Positions 1 through 5,665 of a stretch of DNA of 7,179 bases are shown here, one piece after another. The position numbers and the translations under genes were made by a program. The notes beneath the pieces are model-generated. The model worked only from the letters and a program-made list of their open reading frames with translations. It did no database searches and had not been told where the DNA came from. The first letter of the stretch is position 1; every line of letters starts with the position of its first letter. The stretch lies in NCBI GenBank assembly GCA_947254665.1, contig CAMYEJ010000070.1, forward strand, positions 1 to 7,179, written 5' to 3'. Source of the DNA: an uncultured Peptoniphilus sp. Its GTDB lineage: Bacteria; Bacillota; Clostridia; Tissierellales; Peptoniphilaceae.

Positions 1-576
1 TTCTTTCTCTAATTTTTCTTTCTCTTCTTTCTTTTCTCTTAAAATTCCATTTAATTTTAATGTATCTCTTCTAGTATTTGTAATGGCTATATCTAAGATA
101 TCTACTCCTATTAATTTCCCAATCTCCGCTGCTTTTTGACCAGGACTTAGTGATAATAAAAACGGTCCTTCAAGTTGATCTTGTATATAGAGAATTTGAC
201 TGTTTTGACCTATTGAGTCTTTAAATATTTCTGTTTGATCAATTATTTCTTGAGGTACTTCTCCGGCAAATCCTTCATACCTTGTAACTTCACCCAGTAG
301 ATTTGTAAATTCATATACATTTTTATTTCCGTTTCTAGCTCTTTTAAGTACAGCGCCATCAGAAAATGTTATTTCAACAGAGGTATCCTTTTCTCCGATT
401 CGAACAAAGTAATCTCCTCTTGGCTCATTGTAAAGAGCCCATTTAATAGCTCTTATTACCGCTGTCTTTCCACTATCACTTCTACCGAGAATTACATTTA
501 AACCTTCATCGAAATCTAAAATAGAGTCGGCATGAGATTGGAAATTTATCAAGTGAACTTTCTTTATATATTTCAT
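1..576 (-). CDS. Rad50/SbcC/SMC-like ATPase, N-terminal part; 3' end outside the window
   Basis: This is the N-terminal half of an ABC-type, coiled-coil DNA-repair ATPase, probably the partner of the preceding nuclease. The 192 visible codons stay open to the window edge. The protein begins MKYIKKVHLINFQSH, the first strand of the Rad50/SbcC/RecF fold. Walker A GRSDSGKT follows at 31-38, then IRAIKWALYNEPRG. A probable Q-loop lies at YIQDQLEGPFLLS (130-142, Gln132), followed by SPGQKAAEIGKLIG at 144-157. From about 165 the sequence turns into a Lys/Glu-rich coiled coil. The ABC signature, Walker B, D-loop and any zinc hook would lie outside the window. GRSDSGKT is less common than GPTGAGKS of classic SbcC, so I do not call it sbcC. 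The ATG at 574-576 shares ATGA with the previous stop, which suggests coupled translation. A RecF/RecN-like or phage gp46-like relative remains possible. Confidence 0.85.
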   Translation of the reverse strand, partial: MKYIKKVHLINFQSHADSILDFDEGLNVILGRSDSGKTAVIRAIKWALYNEPRGDYFVRIGEKDTSVEITFSDGAVLKRARNGNKNVYEFTNLLGEVTRYEGFAGEVPQEIIDQTEIFKDSIGQNSQILYIQDQLEGPFLLSLSPGQKAAEIGKLIGVDILDIAITNTRRDTLKLNGILREKKEEKEKLEKE

Positions 577-1553
577 TTGCTTTCTAACTCAGCCTCCCCT
601 ATTCTTTTTATCGCTTCTTCTCTGACTTTTTCTGGTAAATTATTTTCTTTTGCTATTTCCGAAATCATGTCAAAGATATTTAACTTATTTAAATTTAAAT
701 TTGAATTAACCATATCACTAAAGGCTAAATCTCTACTTCTCTTAGACTTAAAGTTTTCCATTACGCTTCTATCTAGGACCAACTCTCCATCTAATGCAGA
801 TTTTAAATAGATTTCCTTTAGTTTTATTTCATCCGTCAGTTCTATTATTACAACTTTGGGTTTTCTCTTTATTTCAAGCATTGAATTTGAAAGTCTTACC
901 ATGGCTCCTGGATTAATAAAGTATTTCTTGTGTCCATCTTCCTCATGACAAACTGTTTTGAACCCTAGATGATAATGCCCACAAAGAGTAATATCTGCAT
1001 CCGTTGTGTATAAATCTTCAACCGTTGTATAATCTACAGTGTTTACAAAAGATTTATCGATTATAAATCCATGGGTCATATGAATTCTATAGTCGTAATC
1101 TTTCTCTTCTTCTTTTACCAGGTATCTCTTCATATTTTCTTTAAGATCCATACCATACTTATATGGAGTCCCAGTAAGTTTAACTACTACATCTTTTCTT
1201 AAGTAGATATCTTTTCCGTTTACTAAATTTAAAACTTTTAAATCGCAAAGAAGACCCATGACAGTTCTATTTAAGGTGTCTGGATTGTGGCCATATATGT
1301 CGTGGTTTCCACTAACTATATATATTGGTGCAGGAGCTTCTTTAAATATCTTAGCAAAAGTTGAAACTACTGATATAGCTATATCTGGACGGTCAAAGAG
1401 ATCGCCTCCATGAAGGATATAATCCACATCCTCCATTCTTGCGATCTCCATAACTTCTTCCGTCTTCTTTACTTGTGTTTCTAAAAAGTTATCCAATCTG
1501 TTTTGAGGATTGGTACCTCTATAGTGGGTGTCAGTAAAGTAAAGAATTTTCAT
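573..1553 (-). CDS. SbcD/Mre11-type metallophosphoesterase (putative DNA-repair nuclease subunit)
   Basis: This is a calcineurin-like phosphoesterase of the Mre11/SbcD type, inferred to be the metal-dependent nuclease half of a complex with the Rad50-like ATPase encoded next. All five Mre11-type motifs are present: D8-x-H10 in FTDTHYRG, GGDLFD at 49-54, GNHD at 82-85, H161 in MTHG, and GHYH at 192-195. Residues about 1-240 form the phosphoesterase fold. The last 85 or so are charged and predicted helical, which suits the capping and ATPase-binding region of Mre11-like proteins. At 326 residues it is shorter than typical SbcD (about 380-420), and TDTHYRGTNPQNR differs from the usual SbcD start, so it looks like a separate, perhaps phage gp47-like, subfamily. 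The ATG at 1551-1553 overlaps the recA stop (TAATG), with a weak AAGGA 11 bases upstream. Substrate and cut polarity cannot be read from sequence. Confidence 0.85.
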   Translation of the reverse strand: MKILYFTDTHYRGTNPQNRLDNFLETQVKKTEEVMEIARMEDVDYILHGGDLFDRPDIAISVVSTFAKIFKEAPAPIYIVSGNHDIYGHNPDTLNRTVMGLLCDLKVLNLVNGKDIYLRKDVVVKLTGTPYKYGMDLKENMKRYLVKEEEKDYDYRIHMTHGFIIDKSFVNTVDYTTVEDLYTTDADITLCGHYHLGFKTVCHEEDGHKKYFINPGAMVRLSNSMLEIKRKPKVVIIELTDEIKLKEIYLKSALDGELVLDRSVMENFKSKRSRDLAFSDMVNSNLNLNKLNIFDMISEIAKENNLPEKVREEAIKRIGEAELESK

Positions 1554-2620
1554 TATTCTAAGAATCCTTTTTCTATATCTTCTTCTTTTACTTCTTTTGA
1601 ATCCACCTCAGCTTCTTCTTTTGGTTTTAATGTTTCTCTAATTTTAGCTTCTATTTCATCTGCAATATTTTTATTTTGTTCTAGGAAGATTTTTGCATTT
1701 TCTCTTCCTTGGCCTAATTTTTCTTCACCATAGCTATACCATGAACCTGATTTGTCAACAAATCCATAGTCCACTCCCATATCTATTAATATTCCTGATC
1801 TGGAAATTCCTTTTCCATACATGATGTCAAATTCAACTTGTTTAAATGGAGGAGCGACTTTATTTTTAGCTACTTTTACTCTTACTCTGTTACCTATCAT
1901 GTCATCACCTTGTTTTAAGGTTTCAATCTTTCTAATATCAAGCCTTACAGATGAATAAAATCTAAGTGCACGTCCACCTGTTGTAGTTTCTGGATTTCCA
2001 AATACTACACCGATTTTTTCACGAAGTTGGTTAATAAAGATTACAGATGTTTGAGATTTATGAATAGCGCCTGTGAATTTTCTAAGAGCTTGAGACATAA
2101 GTCTTGCATGTCTTCCGACCATTGCATCTCCCATTTCACCATCGATTTCTGCCTTTGGTGTTAAGGCTGCGACTGAGTCTATGATGATTACAGATACTGC
2201 GTTTGATCTAATCAAATGCTCTGCAATTTCTAGAGCTTGTTCTCCGGAATCTGGTTGTGATATGATAAGGTTCTTTTCATCTACGCCAAGAGCTCTAGCA
2301 TATTGTGGGTCCAATGCGTGTTCAGCATCAATAAATGCTGCTATTCCACCCATTTTTTGAGCTTCAGCTACTATGTGAAGTGCAAGGGTTGTCTTACCAG
2401 AACTTTCTGGTCCATATATTTCTATTATTCTTCCCTTTGGTATTCCACCGATTCCAAGTGCTACATCCAGACTTAGAGAGCCTGTTGGAATTGACTCTAT
2501 ATCCAGTTTTGAGTTTTCTCCAAGAAGCATTACTGCACCTTTACCGAATTGTTTTTCAATCTTAGTTACCGCTGTCTCTAAGGCTTTTTGTTTTTCTTTG
2601 TTTTCTAAATTTAAATCCAT
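1553..2620 (-). CDS. recA: Recombinase RecA
   Basis: RecA is the cytosolic ATP-dependent strand-exchange protein. It forms filaments on single-stranded DNA, drives homologous recombination and, in many bacteria, stimulates LexA self-cleavage. The 355-residue protein has Walker [10 protein letters not shown] at 70-78, catalytic Glu100 in IDAEHALDP, Walker [11 protein letters not shown] at 144-153, the L1 region DGEMGD at 160-165, and the L2 region starting INQLREKIG at 196 and running through GNPETTTGG to about 216. The C-terminal tail (about 333-355) is acidic, as in other RecAs. The ATG at 2618-2620 is chosen for the GGAGG five bases upstream. A TTG at 2630-2632 in frame would add only four residues and would place that ribosome binding site inside the gene. 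One base separates it from cinA, and its TAA overlaps the next ATG by one base. No intein or frameshift is seen. Confidence 0.99.
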   Translation of the reverse strand: MDLNLENKEKQKALETAVTKIEKQFGKGAVMLLGENSKLDIESIPTGSLSLDVALGIGGIPKGRIIEIYGPESSGKTTLALHIVAEAQKMGGIAAFIDAEHALDPQYARALGVDEKNLIISQPDSGEQALEIAEHLIRSNAVSVIIIDSVAALTPKAEIDGEMGDAMVGRHARLMSQALRKFTGAIHKSQTSVIFINQLREKIGVVFGNPETTTGGRALRFYSSVRLDIRKIETLKQGDDMIGNRVRVKVAKNKVAPPFKQVEFDIMYGKGISRSGILIDMGVDYGFVDKSGSWYSYGEEKLGQGRENAKIFLEQNKNIADEIEAKIRETLKPKEEAEVDSKEVKEEDIEKGFLE

Positions 2621-2621
2621 A

Positions 2622-3827
2622 TTAACCTCCAATTATTAAAAGTATACGTGATAATATGCTTGTGGTGGAACTATTTTGAATATTTTCTCTTGATCCACTT
2701 AAATTAAACGACAAATCTTCTATCTCATCTCTATATCTAATAGAGGAATAAACCGTTCCTACTTCCTTTACACTTGGTGTAGGTCCTGCTTCTCCAGTTA
2801 CGGAAACAACAATGTCCGCTCCAGTAATCTTTTCTAGAGCCTCGGCCATACTTCTAGCAGTTTCCTTACTAACTACAGTGTATTTTTCAATAATATTTTT
2901 ATCTACACCCAATTTTATTTTCGCTTCATTAGAATATGTTACATATGATTCTTTTAAAACATTTGAGCTACCAGGAACAGATGTTATGCTTGAAGCTAGT
3001 CTACCTCCCGTTATACTTTCCATAAAAGAAATCTTTAGTCCTTTCTTTATGAGTCTTTTAACTATGGCTTCTTCTAATGATTTTTCTTCAAATGTAAATC
3101 CCTTAAATTCTTTTTTTATAAGTTTTATGCAAGTATCAAACTTATCTTTGTCTTTAGTATATGAAATGGCATCAATTTCTGTAAATGCACCTTTTGCATA
3201 GGTGTTAACCGTTATATCTTTATCTATATCTAGCTTTCTAAGTCTTACCTCTATAAGTGATTCTCCTAAGGCATGTACATTTATTTTTTCTGAATAAAAG
3301 ACTTCCTTTTCTAAATATTTATCGAAATATTCATCCACTAAGAAGTGAAATTCTCCTGGTGGACCAGGCAATAAATAGTATTTTATACCATTTTCTTCTA
3401 ATATTTCGCCAGGCGCTATACCAACTAGATTATTTAAAACTGTAGAATTTTCTAGTACCATTATCTGTTTTTTAGAAGACTTAGTAAGTTTTCTATTTCT
3501 ACCCTTATAATATTTTTCTAAGTTTAATAAGCTTTCCTTGTGTTCAATTAGATTTCTTCCCAAGTATTTTGCAAGTATTTCCTTGGTTAAATCATCTTCT
3601 GTAGGTCCAAGACCTCCTATTAAAAATATATGACTTGCTCTTTTAGATGCAACCTTTATAGCTTCTGTTACATCAAATTCATTATCGCCGATATTTGTTT
3701 GATACTTGATGATATATCCTCTATCGAATAAGTATTTTGCTAAATATGCTCCATTTGTGTTAACAGTAAATCCTCTTAATACTTCATCACCAACGGATAT
3801 AATTTCTACAATATTAGATGTTTTCAA
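2622..3827 (-). CDS. cinA: CinA: MoaB-like domain plus nicotinamide-nucleotide amidohydrolase (PncC) domain
   Basis: CinA is a cytosolic two-domain protein of pyridine-nucleotide salvage, named for competence induction because it is often co-transcribed with recA. Residues about 6-170 form the COG1058 MoaB/MogA-like domain, reported in relatives to act on ADP-ribose-type substrates, with GGLGPTEDD at 71-79 and PGPPGE at 154-159. Residues about 250-400 form the COG1546 PncC domain, which deamidates nicotinamide mononucleotide, with ESITGG at 270-275, PGSS at 285-288, VTYSNEAK at 296-303 and VTGEAGP at 343-349. The length of 401 is usual. The Cys common in ESCTGG is Ile272 here, and the GIAGP-to-VGTV loop is about two residues short. 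The start is TTG at 3825-3827, with AGAGG nine bases upstream. No Met precedes the conserved [12 protein letters not shown] segment, so a later start would cut the domain. Confidence 0.93.
   Translation of the reverse strand: MKTSNIVEIISVGDEVLRGFTVNTNGAYLAKYLFDRGYIIKYQTNIGDNEFDVTEAIKVASKRASHIFLIGGLGPTEDDLTKEILAKYLGRNLIEHKESLLNLEKYYKGRNRKLTKSSKKQIMVLENSTVLNNLVGIAPGEILEENGIKYYLLPGPPGEFHFLVDEYFDKYLEKEVFYSEKINVHALGESLIEVRLRKLDIDKDITVNTYAKGAFTEIDAISYTKDKDKFDTCIKLIKKEFKGFTFEEKSLEEAIVKRLIKKGLKISFMESITGGRLASSITSVPGSSNVLKESYVTYSNEAKIKLGVDKNIIEKYTVVSKETARSMAEALEKITGADIVVSVTGEAGPTPSVKEVGTVYSSIRYRDEIEDLSFNLSGSRENIQNSSTTSILSRILLIIGG
2626..2630 (-). promoter_or_regulatory. Strong ribosome binding site of recA
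   Basis: The minus strand reads GGAGG, five bases before the recA ATG. The same bases encode the final Gly-Gly of CinA, whose TAA stop lies between this site and the ATG. It decides the ATG at 2618-2620 over the TTG at 2630-2632. Confidence 0.85.
2651..2680 (-). promoter_or_regulatory. Weak candidate promoter for recA inside the cinA 3' end
   Basis: On the minus strand, TTCAAA (2675-2680) and TATTAT (2651-2656) are 18 bases apart, matching the sigma-A -35 and -10 consensus at four and five of six positions. Transcription would start near 2644, giving a leader of about 25 bases that contains the recA ribosome binding site. Such matches are frequent in AT-rich coding DNA, so this is only a candidate for separate recA expression. 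Confidence 0.2.
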
Positions 3828-4347
3828 GATCTAGTACCTCTTTATTCCTTACTATATAATCCACACCTGATAGAATTGTAAAGAATACTGAAATATAATA
3901 AAGTATAATTCCTATTTTAACTAATGGAGTGTAGTTTAAAAGTATAAGAATTATTCCAACCATTTGAGTTGCTGTCTTTATCTTTCCTAGAGGACCTGCT
4001 GCAATTGTGATATTTTCAGATGCAGCTATAACTCTAAATCCTGTAATTGCAAATTCTCTAGCAATTATTACTATTACTGTCCATCCTGGTATGATTCCAA
4101 GTTCCGAAAGAAGTATTATGGCACTTGCTACCAGAATTTTATCTGCCAATGGATCTGCAAATTTTCCAAAAGTTGTTACAAGTCCTTTCTTTCTTGCTAG
4201 ATATCCGTCTAAAAAATCTGTAAATGACGCAGCTACAAATATAATAGTAGCTATCATCCTATAATTATCTCCGGGAAGATACATAAATAGTACAAACAAT
4301 GGTACCAGTATCATCCTCATAAATGTCAATTTATTTGCTATATTCAT
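3814..4347 (-). CDS. pgsA: CDP-diacylglycerol--glycerol-3-phosphate 3-phosphatidyltransferase (PgsA family)
   Basis: This integral membrane enzyme makes phosphatidylglycerol phosphate from CDP-diacylglycerol and glycerol-3-phosphate, the committed step to phosphatidylglycerol and cardiolipin. The 177-residue protein has the complete CDP-alcohol phosphotransferase motif: D44, D47, G48, A51, R52, G61, D65 and D69 in canonical spacing. Several hydrophobic helices surround it, roughly at 8-25, 30-46, 70-87, 88-106, 125-140 and 143-162. The ATG at 4345-4347 is chosen because GGGAG lies six bases upstream and the protein then begins MNIANKLT, as in relatives. A TTG at 4384-4386 in the same frame would add 13 unlikely residues. 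The gene overlaps rimO by 17 nt and cinA by 14 nt. The motif fits any CDP-alcohol transferase; the PgsA assignment rests on overall resemblance and the rimO-cinA-recA context. Confidence 0.93.
   Translation of the reverse strand: MNIANKLTFMRMILVPLFVLFMYLPGDNYRMIATIIFVAASFTDFLDGYLARKKGLVTTFGKFADPLADKILVASAIILLSELGIIPGWTVIVIIAREFAITGFRVIAASENITIAAGPLGKIKTATQMVGIILILLNYTPLVKIGIILYYISVFFTILSGVDYIVRNKEVLDLENI
3837..3841 (-). promoter_or_regulatory. Ribosome binding site supporting the TTG start of cinA
   Basis: The minus strand reads AGAGG, nine bases before TTG at 3825-3827, inside the last codons of pgsA. No ATG lies between it and the conserved CinA N-terminal segment, so it supports a TTG start. 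Confidence 0.6.
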
Positions 4348-5665
4348 TATAAACTCCCAATAATTCGTATTCTTGGCTATCTTCAATAAATACTTTTACA
4401 AAACTCCCTATCTCAAGCTCTCTATCCGAAGTAAATATGACTTCTGTGTCAATTTCAGGAGCATCATACTCCGATCTTCCAATATAAGTTGAGTCGTCTG
4501 CTCTTTCTTCAATCAAAACTTCTAAAACTTTACCAACTTTTGAATTCAAAAGATCTTCAGATATTTCCATCTGTTCCATCATAAGTCTTTCAAACCTATC
4601 TTGTTTTACATCTTCTGGAATCTGTCCTTCTAAATTGGCTGCCGGCGTTCCTTCTTCTTTTGAATATGTGAATGCTCCAACCCTATCTAGTTTTGCAAAA
4701 CTAATAAATTCCAAAAGCTCATTGAAATCTTCTTCAGTTTCTCCTGGAAAACCAACTATAAATGTGGTTCTTATGACCATTCCATCAATTTCACTTCTAA
4801 GTGATTTTATAAGATTTATAATATCTTCTTGGTTGGTTCTTCTGTTCATCCTCTTTAAAACATGATCCGACACATGTTGAAGAGGAATATCTGCATACTT
4901 TACAAGCTTTTTATTATTTTTAAATTCATCCACCAATTCTTTTGTGAAATGGTCTGGATAAAGGTACATTACCCTTACCCATTTTAAATCTTCAATTTTT
5001 TCAAGTTCATGTAGAAGTTTTGCAAGTCTATATTCACCGTATAGATCTATTCCATAGTCAGTGGTATTTTGTGCTATTAAAATTACTTCTCTAGTTCCAT
5101 TTTTAACTAAGTATTTGACTTCGTCTACGATGTTTTCTAGCTTTCTAGATCTATTCTTGCCTTTTAGTTTAGGAATTATACAATAGGTGCAGAAATTGTC
5201 GCAGCCTTCAGATATTTTTACATATTCTGTAATATTTATATCTTGTTTTGATTTTAGATTCCCTTCTAAGTATTCTGAATTAATGTCTCCGATAAAAACA
5301 GGCTTCTTCCCTTCTAAAGAAAGATCTATGACTTCATTTATTTTATTTAAATGTCCTGTTCCAATTATCCCATCGATTTCTGGTATCTCTTTCATAAGTT
5401 CGTTTGAGTACCTCTCCGCAAGACACCCAGCAAGGATAAGACTTTTTAATTTTTTATTTTCTTTATAAGAAGCTACTTCCAATGTCATATCTATAGATTC
5501 CTCTTTGGCAGACTCTATAAATCCGCAGGTGTTAACTATGATTACATCTGCATCATCAACATTGTTTGTTGCTTTTGATTTCTTTTCATCCAGAATAGTG
5601 TTCATAAGATCCGTATCAACGTCATTTTTTGAACATCCAAGGGTGATAAAGTATACTTTATTCAT
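4331..5665 (-). CDS. rimO: Ribosomal protein S12 methylthiotransferase RimO
   Basis: This cytosolic radical-SAM enzyme adds a methylthio group to a conserved aspartate of ribosomal protein S12. The 444-residue length is normal. The N-terminal UPF0004 domain carries its three cluster cysteines at C11, C47 and C81. The radical-SAM motif is C155-x3-C159-x2-C162, in the context GCDNFCTYC. A TRAM domain occupies about 376-441. RimO is favoured over the tRNA enzyme MiaB by two features: the N-terminal CSKNDVDTD motif (MiaB usually has CQMN), and GRSEYDAPEID at 396-406, a RimO-type TRAM signature. The ATG at 5663-5665 has AGGAG six bases upstream, inside the end of ftsK. The 3' end overlaps pgsA by 17 nt. 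All cluster ligands are present, so the enzyme should be active. Confidence 0.96.
   Translation of the reverse strand: MNKVYFITLGCSKNDVDTDLMNTILDEKKSKATNNVDDADVIIVNTCGFIESAKEESIDMTLEVASYKENKKLKSLILAGCLAERYSNELMKEIPEIDGIIGTGHLNKINEVIDLSLEGKKPVFIGDINSEYLEGNLKSKQDINITEYVKISEGCDNFCTYCIIPKLKGKNRSRKLENIVDEVKYLVKNGTREVILIAQNTTDYGIDLYGEYRLAKLLHELEKIEDLKWVRVMYLYPDHFTKELVDEFKNNKKLVKYADIPLQHVSDHVLKRMNRRTNQEDIINLIKSLRSEIDGMVIRTTFIVGFPGETEEDFNELLEFISFAKLDRVGAFTYSKEEGTPAANLEGQIPEDVKQDRFERLMMEQMEISEDLLNSKVGKVLEVLIEERADDSTYIGRSEYDAPEIDTEVIFTSDRELEIGSFVKVFIEDSQEYELLGVYNEYSK
4354..4358 (-). promoter_or_regulatory. Ribosome binding site that fixes the pgsA start
   Basis: The minus strand reads GGGAG, six bases before the ATG at 4345-4347 and within the rimO C-terminal codons (LLGVYN). 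It selects this ATG over the in-frame TTG 39 bases further upstream. Confidence 0.75.

Noticed and set aside
1..60. Pyrimidine-rich repeat-like run at the left edge
   Set aside because: It is the complement of Lys/Glu-rich coiled-coil codons (GAA/AAA/GAG) in the Rad50-like ATPase, not a DNA repeat.
532..810. Plus-strand open frame opposite the nuclease and ATPase junction
   Set aside because: It is antisense to two supported genes and has Leu/Ser/Phe-rich shadow composition.
2641..2646. TATACT as a -10 element just before recA
   Set aside because: No acceptable -35 lies at 16-18 bases, and the start point would fall almost on the recA ribosome binding site.
2974..2987. GGAACAGATGTTAT, resembling the Gram-positive LexA (Cheo) box CGAACNNNNGTTCG upstream of recA
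   Set aside because: It mismatches the flanking and final positions, lies about 350 bases from the recA start, and encodes the conserved TSVPGSS segment of CinA, which explains it better.
2812..3201. Long plus-strand open frame opposite cinA
   Set aside because: It lies wholly antisense to a well-conserved gene, shows no recognisable domain and has no good ribosome binding site. Its hydrophobic, Ser/Phe-rich composition is typical of a shadow frame.
4345..4386. Longer pgsA start at TTG 4384-4386
   Set aside because: The extra 13 residues are not typical of PgsA, and the ATG at 4345-4347 has a well-spaced GGGAG.
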